Assembly: GCA_944389895.1 (NCBI GenBank)
Contig: CALXOA010000043.1
Location: 1 to 46,568, forward strand
Direction of reading: 5' to 3'
Length of the DNA: 46,568 nt
DNA from: an uncultured Victivallis sp.
GTDB taxonomy: Bacteria > Verrucomicrobiota > Lentisphaeria > Victivallales > Victivallaceae
In this document: piece by piece, positions 1-8,995 of the stretch
Layout: every line of letters begins with the position of its first letter
How positions within the stretch are numbered: position 1 is the first letter of the stretch
The notes under the pieces: model-generated
Databases searched by the model: none
What the model was told of the DNA's origin: nothing
What the model saw: the letters and a program-made list of their open reading frames with translations, nothing else
Made by a program: the position numbers and the translations under genes

Positions 1-392
1 ACCCCGGATATCTGCGCTGTCCATCTGATCCCGCGTTTGATGCTCAGGCAGGGCGCCAGAGTTACATGATGAACGCCATTTTTACATTCGGTCGCAGGAT
101 CTCCTCGTTGCGCAGCGCTTCGAGTCGTATTGTGATGGCGGAACGCGGTGGAGAAACTGCCGAAACGGCAGAAACGCATCAATGCTACGATGGGATGTGT
201 GCCGTACAAGATTATGAATCCATGCTTGCTTCAAGACGCCATGGCGGCCGGGCGAACTATCTCTTTGCGGATGGGCATGTGGAAACCCTCCGGCTTGAGG
301 AGACGGTTCCGGACCCCGCTGATCCTGAAGGAAACGGTCATTTTGTTCCGGAGTGGGTCGGCCCGGCTTATCTGGAAACACATGAACATTGA
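1..392 (+). CDS. Prepilin-like (H-X9-DG) protein, C-terminal part
   Basis: The reading frame is open from the window edge (codons in phase from base 3) to the TGA at 390-392, so the gene is cut by the edge and its N-terminus is missing. The visible part starts with PGYLRCPSDP and then MMNA, which matches the 'CPSDP ... sYxxN' core of the prepilin-like, DUF1559-type proteins common in Planctomycetota and Lentisphaerota. Near the C-terminus RHGGRANYLFADGHVETL has exactly nine residues between His and Asp-Gly, the H-X9-DG signature. These proteins are thought to be membrane-anchored pseudopilins; their role is unknown. The missing N-terminus should carry an FTLIE-type helix like the three complete paralogues in this window (8202-8948, 36633-37361, 43065-43805). 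Confidence 0.8.
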   Translation, partial: PGYLRCPSDPAFDAQAGRQSYMMNAIFTFGRRISSLRSASSRIVMAERGGETAETAETHQCYDGMCAVQDYESMLASRRHGGRANYLFADGHVETLRLEETVPDPADPEGNGHFVPEWVGPAYLETHEH

Positions 393-447
393 TTTTATGC
401 TGTTACATATTATGCTTTTAAAAATTAGAAAAAATTAAAAAAAACAG

Positions 448-476
448 TTGACAATGAAGGGATGGGTTGCTATAAT
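448..476 (+). promoter_or_regulatory. Perfect consensus sigma-70 promoter
   Basis: TTGACA at 448-453 and TATAAT at 471-476 are separated by exactly 17 bases, the full E. coli-type consensus. An A-rich tract lies directly upstream (419-445) and could act as an UP element. Transcription would start near 483, just before the small open frame at 494 and about 320 bases ahead of the glycosyltransferase start. Confidence 0.8.
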
Positions 477-493
477 TAATAAAGGGGAACTCT

Positions 494-562
494 ATGCAGA
501 CTGAAGCGGAAATAACGGTAGCCTCAGGGAGGTCGGCCGGGATCTGCAACGATCCGGCATGA
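494..562 (+). CDS. Possible 22-residue small ORF / leader peptide
   Basis: ATG at 494 is preceded by AAGGGG at a normal distance (482-487) and lies about 11 bases after the expected start site of the perfect promoter at 448-476. The frame encodes MQTEAEITVASGRSAGICND-PA and stops at TGA 560-562; that stop overlaps an ATG (559) of a second frame running to 774. The product resembles nothing I know. It could be a leader peptide, a small protein, or a chance frame in the 5' region of a transcript or of a decayed gene. Only the promoter and ribosome-binding site support it. Confidence 0.25.
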   Translation: MQTEAEITVASGRSAGICNDPA

Positions 563-803
563 CGGAGAAGGAGGGCCTGCGGTGCTGCCTTCCTGCGCTT
601 CGATCCGCGGCGGATCGGATGGTGGAATATCCCGTGCAATCCTGCAAGCCGCGGTATTGCGTTAGAAGAAAGGGAGAGGCGGCGCCGCTTTCTTTCCGCA
701 GCTATGAGAAATTTTTCGCGAAAAACTGGGATTGCAGGGCAATAAACAGCTGGGGAAAATCGTTAATTTTGTAAAATTATCAAGATTCTTTAAATGTTTT
801 TCT

Positions 804-1931
804 ATGGCTGTCAAAGATGAGAAGTTCAATCCCGGGCCGATTCAACGGAGATCCGGCATAACGGATCCGGAAGAGCAGTCATCGTCTCCTGTTGCTGTCG
901 AGGACGGGCGGGTTCCAGAGCATGAGGGGAGTGCAGGGAGTGTCTCTGTTGCGCTTGCGGCATGTAATGGTGCCCGGTTCATCGGAGAACAACTGGATTC
1001 CATTCTGCTTCAGAGTGTACCCCCGGGCGAGATTGTCGTCTGCGATGATGCCTCGGAAGATGATACCGTGGCGGTGGTCGAGAAGTTCAGACGCCGCGTC
1101 CCCGGCGTGATCCGGCTTTTCCGGAATCCGGAACGTCTCGGAGTTTCCGGTAATTTCGAACGGGCGATCGGGGAGACGCGCGGAGATGTTGTTTTTCTTT
1201 CCGACCAGGATGATGTCTGGTTGCCCCGGAAAATTGAGCGGATGATGCAAGTGCTGATGACGGGGGCAGGCGGTGTCTTTTCCGACAGTGCGATTGTGGA
1301 CGAGTCGCTGCACGATTCCGGAGTGGGTCACTGGAGCCGCCGGGGATTTCCGGCGGATCTGCTGGGTTATCTTTCCGGAGGACGGCTGGAACGATTGAGG
1401 ATCTTCTTGCGCCGGGTTCCGGCGGCCGGGCATGATATGGCGTTTCGTTCGTCTCTGAAGTCGTTGTTGCTGCCGTTTCCGAAACTTCCGATGTGCCACG
1501 ATACATGGATCGGGATGGCACTAGCCGTTCTCAATCTGTGGAGTTTCACCGGTGAGAAACTCACGTTGTTCCGTCAGCACGGTGAAAATATTTCCGCTTC
1601 CGGCGCGAACCTGGGATGGCTTGAACAGTACAGGGAGGCCAAGCGGTCTGTGGAGGAAAACAGCTTCGCCTGGAATGCCGAGTTGTACCGTCAGCTCCTG
1701 GAGCGTCTTGCCGGGCGTTGCCCGCCGGAGGTTGAGGCGCTTCTGCACGATCGCCGGGAACACTCGCTGGCGCGTGCTGCGATGAATTGCGGTTTTTACG
1801 GGAGAGTACCGCTGGTTCTCCGGGAAATGCGGAACGGCAGGTATTTTCGTTACGGCCGGGGCTGGAAGAGTGTGCTGCAGGATCTGTTTCTGCGGGGAAG
1901 CGGAAGCTCCTGCGGGCAACGGGAGGAGTGA
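804..1931 (+). CDS. Family 2 glycosyltransferase
   Basis: The 375-residue product has a GT-A fold family 2 domain from about residue 45. VSVALAACNGARFIGEQLDS is the first strand and nucleotide-binding loop, VVCDDASEDDT follows, and FLSDQDDVWLP is the metal-binding DxD region in the form typical of rhamnosyltransferase-like WcaA enzymes. It should transfer an activated sugar to a lipid-linked or surface glycan on the cytoplasmic side; there is no signal peptide. An in-frame TTG at 732 would add 24 Phe/Lys-rich residues; I prefer ATG 804, although neither has a good Shine-Dalgarno. The first 40 or so residues look disordered. The next gene, a GT2-GT9 fusion, begins 57 bases downstream and is probably co-transcribed. 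Confidence 0.85.
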   Translation: MAVKDEKFNPGPIQRRSGITDPEEQSSSPVAVEDGRVPEHEGSAGSVSVALAACNGARFIGEQLDSILLQSVPPGEIVVCDDASEDDTVAVVEKFRRRVPGVIRLFRNPERLGVSGNFERAIGETRGDVVFLSDQDDVWLPRKIERMMQVLMTGAGGVFSDSAIVDESLHDSGVGHWSRRGFPADLLGYLSGGRLERLRIFLRRVPAAGHDMAFRSSLKSLLLPFPKLPMCHDTWIGMALAVLNLWSFTGEKLTLFRQHGENISASGANLGWLEQYREAKRSVEENSFAWNAELYRQLLERLAGRCPPEVEALLHDRREHSLARAAMNCGFYGRVPLVLREMRNGRYFRYGRGWKSVLQDLFLRGSGSSCGQREE

Positions 1932-1988
1932 CGAAAGCCGCCGGCGGTGCCCTGTCGGCCGGCGGTGTTCGTTCAGAGGATGAGGAAG

Positions 1989-3968
1989 ATGCTCCGGTTT
2001 TCAATTATCTGCGCAAGTTATAACTATGAGAGATTTCTTGCTTCCGCGATTGAGTCGATTCTGGCGCAGAGCTGGCGGGAGTGGACTTTGATTGTGGTTG
2101 ACGACGGCTCTTCCGACGGTTCCCGTCAGCTGATTGCAAAGTATGTTGCAGCTGATTCCCGGATCCGTTTTTTTACGCATGCGGATGGCGGCAATCACGG
2201 ATTGGCTGCGACGGTCAGGTTGGGGCTTCAACACTGCGATGGGGAATATGTCGCTTTTCTCGAGGCTGACGACCAGTGGATGCCGGATTGTCTGGAGCGC
2301 CGTGCCGCTGCCATTGGTCAGGCGCGTCCCGCGATTCTTTCCAATGAAGTGGAACTTTTCGGTGATGCCGGGGGGATCCGGCAGTACGGGGCATACCTCC
2401 GGAGAAGAGGGCGTCTGTTGTCACGGTTTCACGCACCCGGATCTGCGGTCAGGGCATTGTTGCGGGAGAATTTTATTCCCACCTTTTCCAGTGTGGTAAT
2501 CCGGCGTGATGTACTGCTGCATTGCTCATTTGAGAATGCCTACGGGCCGTGGCTGGATCGTTTCCTGTATATTCAGGCGGCGCGTTGCGGAGACTATCTG
2601 TATCTGCCGGAGACACTGACTCGATGGCGTATCCATCCGGCGAGTTACATTCACGTTTCAGAACGGAAACGATGGAAACGTCTGAAATACTGGCTGGATC
2701 TCTGTCGGTATGCCTATCCGGAACGGGTGATGGATTCCGGGAGGGCTTACGCCGCGCTGCTGCTGCGGGAGTGTGGACAGATGCTTTCGACACGGACCGA
2801 ACGGTTGCGGAGGATTTTGAACCGGGCCGTTGTTTTGGGTGAGATCTTCCGATTGCTGTTCTTCTGCAGGAGGTCTCGCAGAGGGGAACCCGGGAGAGGG
2901 GTGCTGATTGTCACCCCTCTCCGCATCGGGGACTTCTGCATGTTTCTGCCAAGCGCCGGGAGTCTGCTTGATGAGTTTCGCCGTCGGGGCAATCCGGTTA
3001 CGCTGCTTGTGTCGCCGGCGACGGAAGAGCTGGCGCGCAAAGTGCTTTCTTTCGATGAATTGCTGCTCCACCCCTGGCCGGAATACCTCGCGGATCGAAG
3101 CAGCCTGCACCGCTTCCGTCGGATGTTGACGGAACGCCGTTTCCATTCCGCTGTCGCCATGGTGACGGAACGCAGTTTCTTTCATGACGATTTGCCGTTG
3201 CTGTTTTCGGAGGCCCCGGTTTTCCATCTTCCCCGGGCCTCCCGGTTGTCTGAACGGTACTGGGGATGGCTGGTCTTTCTGGCGGACCGCTTTTTTTTCC
3301 ATGAAACTCTGGATCCCGGTGACTACAACCGGCATCCGGAGATGGGGAATTATGCCTGTCTGGTCTCACAAATCGTGGGATTTCCCCGGGTACTTCGTGC
3401 TGTCACGTTGCCGTCGGAGGAGTGGACGCCGCCGATTCCGGAGAGGCGTTACGTCCTGCTTGCGCCGGGGGGACGTGATCCCTGCCGGCGCTGGGGAGAA
3501 GATCACTATCGGCAGATGATGGAACTGTTTCTCTCCCGGGGAATCGCAGTGATTCTCGCCGGGGATGCCGCCGAAAGAGCCGATGCGGAAACCCTGCGCG
3601 GCACCTTCGAGGCTTCATGTTACAACTTCTGCGGGCAGACCTCGTTGCCGGAACTGCTGAATTTGATCCGGAATGCTGAAGCGGTCATCGGCAATGATTC
3701 CGGCATTGCCAATCTGGCTATCCTGTTGCGGAAGAAGCTCTGTGTGATTGTCGGAGAGGCCAACGACCGTTTCATGGTTCTGCCGGAAGAGGCTGTTGCT
3801 CTCGGTTACCGCCCGCCTGCGGTCTGTCGCCTGACTCCGCCGTGCCCGCAGGCGGGGTGTAATTATCTGTGCTCCAGACGGAGGGGCGTGAAGGAGCCAT
3901 ATCCCTGTATTGCCGATATCCCGGTTGACCAGTTCAAGGCGTTGGTGATTCGGGAACTTGATCTTTGA
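1989..3968 (+). CDS. Bifunctional GT2 - GT9 (heptosyltransferase-like) glycosyltransferase fusion
   Basis: This 659-residue protein joins two transferase domains. The N-terminal third is family 2: FSIICASYNYERFLASAIES, VVDDGSSDGS, and LEADDQWMP as the acidic metal site. From about residue 300 the sequence is family 9, as in LPS heptosyltransferases and related enzymes: GVLIVTPLRIGDFCMFLPS is the acceptor-side P-loop-like start, LLAPGGRDPCRRWGEDHY lies in the second Rossmann half, and AVIGNDSGIANLAILLRKK is the conserved 'ND(S/T)G' ADP-sugar site. It probably adds two consecutive sugars in surface glycan assembly. Start choice: ATG 1989 has AGAGG at 1976-1980; an ATG at 1980 adds three residues. 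The upstream glycosyltransferase gene ends 57 bases before. Confidence 0.85.
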   Translation: MLRFSIICASYNYERFLASAIESILAQSWREWTLIVVDDGSSDGSRQLIAKYVAADSRIRFFTHADGGNHGLAATVRLGLQHCDGEYVAFLEADDQWMPDCLERRAAAIGQARPAILSNEVELFGDAGGIRQYGAYLRRRGRLLSRFHAPGSAVRALLRENFIPTFSSVVIRRDVLLHCSFENAYGPWLDRFLYIQAARCGDYLYLPETLTRWRIHPASYIHVSERKRWKRLKYWLDLCRYAYPERVMDSGRAYAALLLRECGQMLSTRTERLRRILNRAVVLGEIFRLLFFCRRSRRGEPGRGVLIVTPLRIGDFCMFLPSAGSLLDEFRRRGNPVTLLVSPATEELARKVLSFDELLLHPWPEYLADRSSLHRFRRMLTERRFHSAVAMVTERSFFHDDLPLLFSEAPVFHLPRASRLSERYWGWLVFLADRFFFHETLDPGDYNRHPEMGNYACLVSQIVGFPRVLRAVTLPSEEWTPPIPERRYVLLAPGGRDPCRRWGEDHYRQMMELFLSRGIAVILAGDAAERADAETLRGTFEASCYNFCGQTSLPELLNLIRNAEAVIGNDSGIANLAILLRKKLCVIVGEANDRFMVLPEEAVALGYRPPAVCRLTPPCPQAGCNYLCSRRRGVKEPYPCIADIPVDQFKALVIRELDL

Positions 3969-3995
3969 ACGGCATTCCCTTCCGGGAGATTCTCC

Positions 3996-4022
3996 GCTTC
4001 CCCGCCATTCCGGCGGGGAAGC
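3996..4022. terminator. Hairpin between convergent genes
   Basis: An 11-bp perfect stem (GCTTCCCCGCC with its complement) and a 5-base loop sit between the stop of the plus-strand glycosyltransferase (3968) and the stop of the minus-strand GH2 gene (4030). There is no T-tract on either side, so it may work with Rho or mainly protect 3' ends. Confidence 0.65.
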
Positions 4023-4029
4023 CGGAAGC

Positions 4030-7000
4030 CTACTCCAGCGCGAGGCCGGTCAGCTCGAACGTCACCGCAGTACGCGGGTAGGATTTCTGCTGATTCAACC
4101 CGTTGTAGAGGTAGAACTCACTGCGTCCTTCACGCAGTTTGAACGGTGCCCCGGTGAAGTGGAAATCCCGATCGAGCGCCAGTCGGAAGCGGATCCACTC
4201 TCCGGGAGTGTTCAGTTCCAATGTGGCTGTCCGGACCGTCTTCCAGTCCTTTGACGGGAAGGCGAAATCGATGACTCCCGGCATATCGGTTTTGATCCAG
4301 CCGACCAGATAACGGGCGTTCTCCGGTGCATTGGGGGCGTCGAATTTCGTGCTGACCACAGGAACGCCGTTGTTGATCCCCTCCGGCAGTTCGAAGCGCA
4401 TCGCATACGGCGCCGGGGCACCTTTCCCGGTCGTGACCACCTGGATTCCCGGCGACTTCCCGCCGCGCCATGCCATGCCCCGCCCGCTTTGCCGGTTGTC
4501 GCGTCCTGCATGAATCGGGCAGGGAGGTATGCCGGCTCGCTCGCCGGTCATCGCCGCGAGAACGGGGACGGAGCTTGATGGGTTCACCCAGTCGACGCCT
4601 CCAAGACCCTCCTGCATCGCAGACAGAAAATCGATGGTCGCAATGCTCTTCTGCGGTTCTGGATTCACCCATTCCGCAGTGAAGAATCCCACCTGGTTCC
4701 CGCTCCGGTTCGGACGGGTAAAACCGATTTTCGCCTCCGGCAGTTGCCGGACGATCCACCAGTCGCCGATGTTGCGATTCCCGCGCAGCGGATAATCGAT
4801 GAAACTGCCGTCTTCGTAATGGATTCTGTAGACGCCGCAGGAGTTGGAGTTTCCCCAGCCGGAGGTGTGCAGGAAGAAGAGCCGTGAGAGCTTCGCATTG
4901 ACCGCGATGCCACGGATTGCGGCCGGAAACTCCTTGCGCGCTTCGCCGCGGACGATCAGACAGGATTTTCCGTCGTTTCCTGCCGGATCGATGATCTCGA
5001 AGGGAATGCCTCCCGCAGTGATCCGGCCGAGAGGCATCATGCGGAAATCATTCGTCCCCTGGTCGAGCCAGCCGCCTTTGCCGTCATTGTCCACTTCGTC
5101 GGTGAACGAGCGGTTCGCATAAGGGGCGAGATTGATGAAGCAGAGATCGTCCGGATTTGCCTGGTAGGTCGGAGGTGTCATCGGGGCGAGGGGGCGTGCC
5201 CCATCCCACAGCGGGCGGTTTCCCGCATAACCGATCAGATTTGCAAGGTAACGGTTGGCTGCGCTCTCCCGGTTCCACAGCCGGCAGGCATTGAGCTGGG
5301 ATGCGATCAGACGGCCCGAGCCGACCCGGGCTTCCAGAATTGCCGCGGCGACCGTGGTTCGAACCAGAAACGGCGGTTTTGCGGCCAGAACGTTGTCGGT
5401 CAGAGGCATGAGTGCAGCATCGAAGACATTGCCTTTTTCTGCACAGCTCCAGAGATCGAACTGTTCCTGAGTCATGCCATGGAACAGCGGATGCTCCGGC
5501 AGTACCAGATCCGCCAGCGTATTCGGTTCATTGGCACAGAGAAAACTGTTGAAAACAGGGAATGCCCCCGGAAGCTGTTCCAGAATGACCAGGCAGCCGC
5601 CCCCCTCAACCCAGGCGCGGATCGGTGCCGCGTCAGCCCGAAACGGCTTGCCGGAGAGGCCCGGAGGAATCAGCAGTGTATCGACGTCGTTGAGCGTTTC
5701 GCCGGGTTTCTTCCTGCGAAACGGAACCTGCATGGCCTTCAGAATCGAGGCAAGCTTTTCCGCATCGCCGCCGGCATCGAGGAGTGCGATTCGGACGGTC
5801 GTTTTGACCTGCATGTTCCGCAGAGTTCCGGGTTCCAGATTGACATTGGCGTAGTTGCGGCTGATCTCCTGACCGTCTCGTCCGGTTACCGTCAGGCGCA
5901 ATTGCCAGGGGGCCGGTGCCGCCAGATTTTCCGGGATCCGGAAGGTGACCTTTCTGAGGTGACGGGATCCGGGGTCGACAACGGGGAGCTCTTCCCGAAA
6001 CAGTTCAACCTCCTGCTCCTTCCCGTCGGAGATGGTCAGCCGGAGCGAGGCGTTATCAAGCCGTTCCGGCGCGTCGTTGGTCAGAAAAAGCTCACCGGTG
6101 AAGCTGTCGCCGGTGAAGAGATTGCGCGGCGGCAGATGATCCTGTCCGATTCGCAGCGTTGCATAGACCGGCTGATTCCACCGGGTCTCCTGCGGCAATC
6201 CGACCGGCATGCACCATGGGGCGAATCCCTGATAGCGTGGATCCTGCCGGTAAAGATCGAGAATCCGCCCCGCCTGACGGTCCATCAGATAGTTGTTGCT
6301 CCGTTGGGGATCGAGTGTCGCAGCAAGTCCGTTTGCGGCAGCGTAGCCGATGCCGTATGGCTCGGCCCAGGAGAACTTTCTTGTCGCATATTTCAAATAA
6401 GCATCCAGATCACCGATTTTGAAATTCCGATCCGAGCGCATCCCCCAGGTGTAGCCGATGCACTCCCAGGTGATCAGCGGCTTGTCCGGGCCGTAAATCC
6501 GGTTGACGGCGGCGGCATTGTTGCCCATCTCTCCGATAAAGTGGGACCACGGCCGGTCGACGAGTCCGAGATAGCTGTGCAGATCAAGTACGTCTGCGTC
6601 AAATTTTCCGCTTCCGTATTGAGCGATTCCGGCAACACCGGAGAAGGGAACGATCGGTCGCTTCTGGAAGTCGATCTCCCGGACCAGCGCTATCTGCCGT
6701 GAGAGCTGGCGGAACGCTTCCGGCCGGGTTCCGTGAGTCACTTCGTTGCCCAGAGACCACATCACCACCGAAGGAGCGTTGAAATCGCGTTCAATGAAGC
6801 GGGCCAGTTCATCGGAGTTGGTTTTTTCGAAACGCGGCTCATCCATGTTCGGAATGGAAAAACTGTAACTCCATTCATCATAGATCATCATGCCGAGTTC
6901 ATCCGCAACTTCGATTACGAGCCGGGTTGCCGGCATATGGGCGGTGCGCAGCATCACCACTCCGGCGGCGAGACGGGCTTTGATCTCCTTCTCAAGCAGC

Positions 7001-8193
7001 TGCCGTTCTTCCGCAGGGGAGCGATCATAGCCCCCGAACAGGGTGCTGGCGAGATTCTCTCCGAAAAGGTAGATCGGTTTGCCGTTGAGCCGGAATTTCT
7101 GCCCGTCGACCTCAAACCGGCGGAAGCCGAAACGAACGGGCCGGGCCGAAACAATCCGATCACCGTCGGTGAGCGTCATCGTCAGGAAGTAGAGATTGGG
7201 ATCACGCGGCGCCCATGGTTTCGGATTGCGGAGTTTCAACCGGACCGCAAAGGGGGTTTTCCCGGGAGCAAGTTTCACGGTCCCGAACTGTCCGGTGCTG
7301 TCAAGCTGATTGGCGTTTTCGCGGTCGGCGTCGGTCACAAATGCGGAAAGATCGAGGCTACGCGGGTCCTGTGTATGGTTTTCGATTGTTCCTCTGATGT
7401 CAAGTTCCCGGGCGTCATAATCGACGGCGACGAGAACCTTGTCGAAACGGATTTCCGGTTCGAGCGTCAGGCTTACCGGTTGCCAGAGCCCTCCCTTGAC
7501 GTTCTCATACCACCACTTCGCCCCGTAGGTGCGGTAATTGGAAATACCGCTGGAGGATTTCGCCTGAAAATCTGAAAAGACCCGGATCGCCATGACGTTG
7601 CGCCCCGGTTTCACCAGATCGGTCACGTCGAAGGAACTCGGGACGAAATCTCCGTGGGCGGTTCCCGCCTTTTTTCCGTTGACGAACACCAGCCCCTCGT
7701 AACCGATTACGTCGAAGTTCAGTCGTACCCGCCGGCCGGCGAGATCTTCCGGTGAAAGTTCAAACTCCTTCCGGTACCAGGCGAGAACAAACGGAGTCTC
7801 CGGGTTGTGATATTTCCTGTAGCTGTAGTTCGGATCGTTGTACCAGTTGAGCGGCACTTTGATCTCACTCCAGGAGGAGTCGTCATAATCGGAATTTTGA
7901 TAGCCGCGGTTCAGGTTGACGTCGGATTTGAACGGGCGTGCCGAGGTGCGTAACCCGCGGAATTTCCAGAGCCCGGCGAGATCACGCACCGTGGTGAATT
8001 TCGCCGGAAGCAATTTCTCCCCGCCGGGACGCGATATTTCGATCTCGTCCGGCGTCAGAAAGGAGCGTTTCTCCACCGGCCGTGGCGCCGGAACATATGG
8101 CGCGATCTCTTCTCCGCCTGCCAGGAAAGAGGAGCCGGCCAGTACAGCCAGAGTGAAAAGGCGTGAGCGCAGGCGAGCGTTGTCAAATACCAT
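4030..8193 (-). CDS. Very long secreted glycoside hydrolase family 2 enzyme
   Basis: The product is about 1,387 residues, well above the usual 600-1,050 for GH2. A signal peptide is visible (FTLAVLAGSSFLAGGEE). Then come a GH2 sugar-binding jelly roll (WKFRG ... EIKVPLNWYND), an immunoglobulin-like domain, and the TIM barrel with VVMWSLGNEVTHG (acid/base Glu in NE) and KPLITWECIGYTW (likely nucleophile Glu). Past roughly residue 780 it adds a flavodoxin/glutaminase-like region (LLIPPGLSGKPFRADAAPIR) and two beta-rich modules. It is probably an extracytoplasmic exo-beta-glycosidase; galactosidase, glucuronidase or another specificity cannot be decided. ATG 8193 has GAGG at 8200-8203; an ATG at 8205 would overlap the preceding gene's stop as ATGA. 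It is last in an operon with a prepilin-like gene and a GH28-like relic. Confidence 0.9.
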   Translation of the reverse strand: MVFDNARLRSRLFTLAVLAGSSFLAGGEEIAPYVPAPRPVEKRSFLTPDEIEISRPGGEKLLPAKFTTVRDLAGLWKFRGLRTSARPFKSDVNLNRGYQNSDYDDSSWSEIKVPLNWYNDPNYSYRKYHNPETPFVLAWYRKEFELSPEDLAGRRVRLNFDVIGYEGLVFVNGKKAGTAHGDFVPSSFDVTDLVKPGRNVMAIRVFSDFQAKSSSGISNYRTYGAKWWYENVKGGLWQPVSLTLEPEIRFDKVLVAVDYDARELDIRGTIENHTQDPRSLDLSAFVTDADRENANQLDSTGQFGTVKLAPGKTPFAVRLKLRNPKPWAPRDPNLYFLTMTLTDGDRIVSARPVRFGFRRFEVDGQKFRLNGKPIYLFGENLASTLFGGYDRSPAEERQLLEKEIKARLAAGVVMLRTAHMPATRLVIEVADELGMMIYDEWSYSFSIPNMDEPRFEKTNSDELARFIERDFNAPSVVMWSLGNEVTHGTRPEAFRQLSRQIALVREIDFQKRPIVPFSGVAGIAQYGSGKFDADVLDLHSYLGLVDRPWSHFIGEMGNNAAAVNRIYGPDKPLITWECIGYTWGMRSDRNFKIGDLDAYLKYATRKFSWAEPYGIGYAAANGLAATLDPQRSNNYLMDRQAGRILDLYRQDPRYQGFAPWCMPVGLPQETRWNQPVYATLRIGQDHLPPRNLFTGDSFTGELFLTNDAPERLDNASLRLTISDGKEQEVELFREELPVVDPGSRHLRKVTFRIPENLAAPAPWQLRLTVTGRDGQEISRNYANVNLEPGTLRNMQVKTTVRIALLDAGGDAEKLASILKAMQVPFRRKKPGETLNDVDTLLIPPGLSGKPFRADAAPIRAWVEGGGCLVILEQLPGAFPVFNSFLCANEPNTLADLVLPEHPLFHGMTQEQFDLWSCAEKGNVFDAALMPLTDNVLAAKPPFLVRTTVAAAILEARVGSGRLIASQLNACRLWNRESAANRYLANLIGYAGNRPLWDGARPLAPMTPPTYQANPDDLCFINLAPYANRSFTDEVDNDGKGGWLDQGTNDFRMMPLGRITAGGIPFEIIDPAGNDGKSCLIVRGEARKEFPAAIRGIAVNAKLSRLFFLHTSGWGNSNSCGVYRIHYEDGSFIDYPLRGNRNIGDWWIVRQLPEAKIGFTRPNRSGNQVGFFTAEWVNPEPQKSIATIDFLSAMQEGLGGVDWVNPSSSVPVLAAMTGERAGIPPCPIHAGRDNRQSGRGMAWRGGKSPGIQVVTTGKGAPAPYAMRFELPEGINNGVPVVSTKFDAPNAPENARYLVGWIKTDMPGVIDFAFPSKDWKTVRTATLELNTPGEWIRFRLALDRDFHFTGAPFKLREGRSEFYLYNGLNQQKSYPRTAVTFELTGLALE

Positions 8194-8201
8194 ATGACAC
8201 C

Positions 8202-8948
8202 TCATTCAACACTCGCACGGGCCTGCTTGTCGTGCCAGAACTCGGGATATTTCCAGTCGATGATTTCCGAGAACATGACTGAACCGGCATGGCCGTCGAA
8301 GTAAGCCACATTGGCATAGGTGTTGGAATGACGCGTCGCGACGGAGTAGGGGTTGCTGCCGGAATCCCCCCCTTTGCTCACCCAGTTTTCGATGATGGAA
8401 TATCCGCCGATTGCCCGGTCGCTGGTCGAGTCGGAGAAGGCCATCAACTTGCTCGGCTGCTTGACCCGGCTGACCTTGATCCCGTCATAAATTCGATTGG
8501 TGGACTGGCCGTTGGTCCAGTCATTGATTCCGTAGGAGAGCATGATGTTGAGCCGTCCTTCTGCATCAGGAGTCAGCGCGCGCATCGCATTCGGGCAGAA
8601 GTTGCCGACCGGGAAGTTACGGGCCTGTTCTCGGCCGTCACTGGCATTCAGGTCGACCGGGCCGAGTCCGAAGAGTTCCCGCACCTGATTGTTGTCCGCC
8701 CAGTGGCGCCAGTTTTTTCCGACGATCGGAATCGAACAGCTGTCGCTCTGGTCTGCATAGAGCAGATTCACCATTCCGAGCTGTTTGATGGAACTGGTAC
8801 ACTTCACCTGACGTGCCTTCTCACGCGCCATGTTCAGGGCAGGCAGAAGCATGGCTGCCAGGATTGCGATGATCGCAATCACGACGAGCAACTCGATCAA
8901 TGTGAACTTGAACGTTGTCGAAGACAAGGTGTTGATTCGTCTGACCAT
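8202..8948 (-). CDS. Prepilin-like protein with FTLIE N-terminus and DG signature
   Basis: The 248-residue protein begins with a 14-residue basic leader, then FTLIELLVV and a long hydrophobic helix ending [17 protein letters not shown], the usual start of prepilin-type proteins of Lentisphaerota. The C-terminus has [16 protein letters not shown], the His-x(n)-Asp-Gly signature with ten residues between instead of nine. The residue before F(+1) is Lys, not the Gly that prepilin peptidases normally need, so cleavage is doubtful and the helix may stay as an anchor. ATG 8948 has a strong AGGAGGG six bases upstream. The gene precedes the GH2 enzyme with the two frames almost touching (stop at 8202-8204), so both are likely translated from one mRNA. 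Confidence 0.9.
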   Translation of the reverse strand: MVRRINTLSSTTFKFTLIELLVVIAIIAILAAMLLPALNMAREKARQVKCTSSIKQLGMVNLLYADQSDSCSIPIVGKNWRHWADNNQVRELFGLGPVDLNASDGREQARNFPVGNFCPNAMRALTPDAEGRLNIMLSYGINDWTNGQSTNRIYDGIKVSRVKQPSKLMAFSDSTSDRAIGGYSIIENWVSKGGDSGSNPYSVATRHSNTYANVAYFDGHAGSVMFSEIIDWKYPEFWHDKQARASVE

Positions 8949-8995
8949 TTTTCCCTCCTTTGTTTGTACAATCATCCTGGCGATCTGGCCGGATT

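Larger units (their letters stand above)
393..803. other. 411-base stretch without a clear gene
   Basis: This stretch lies between the prepilin-like gene and the first glycosyltransferase. It holds an A-rich run (419-445), a perfect sigma-70 promoter (448-476), a 22-codon open frame with a Shine-Dalgarno (494-562), an overlapping 71-codon frame (559-774) of unknown reality, and a small perfect hairpin with 7-bp arms and a CGG loop (601-617). The 16-mer starting at 551 recurs with one mismatch at 850 inside the next gene, and both copies are read there as Q-R-(R)-S-G-(M/I)-T-(E/D). This may be the decayed 5' end of a duplicated gene. No RNA family was recognised. Confidence 0.5.

Noticed and set aside
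601..617. Perfect 7-bp hairpin as a terminator
   Set aside because: No T-run follows and it lies inside the presumed leader; may be chance in GC-rich DNA.
559..774. 71-codon frame overlapping the small ORF at 494
   Set aside because: No ribosome-binding site of its own and no family resemblance; kept only as part of the described stretch.
5479..7575. Plus-strand frames of 407 and 280 codons opposite the GH2 gene
   Set aside because: Shadows of GH2; products have no recognisable domain.
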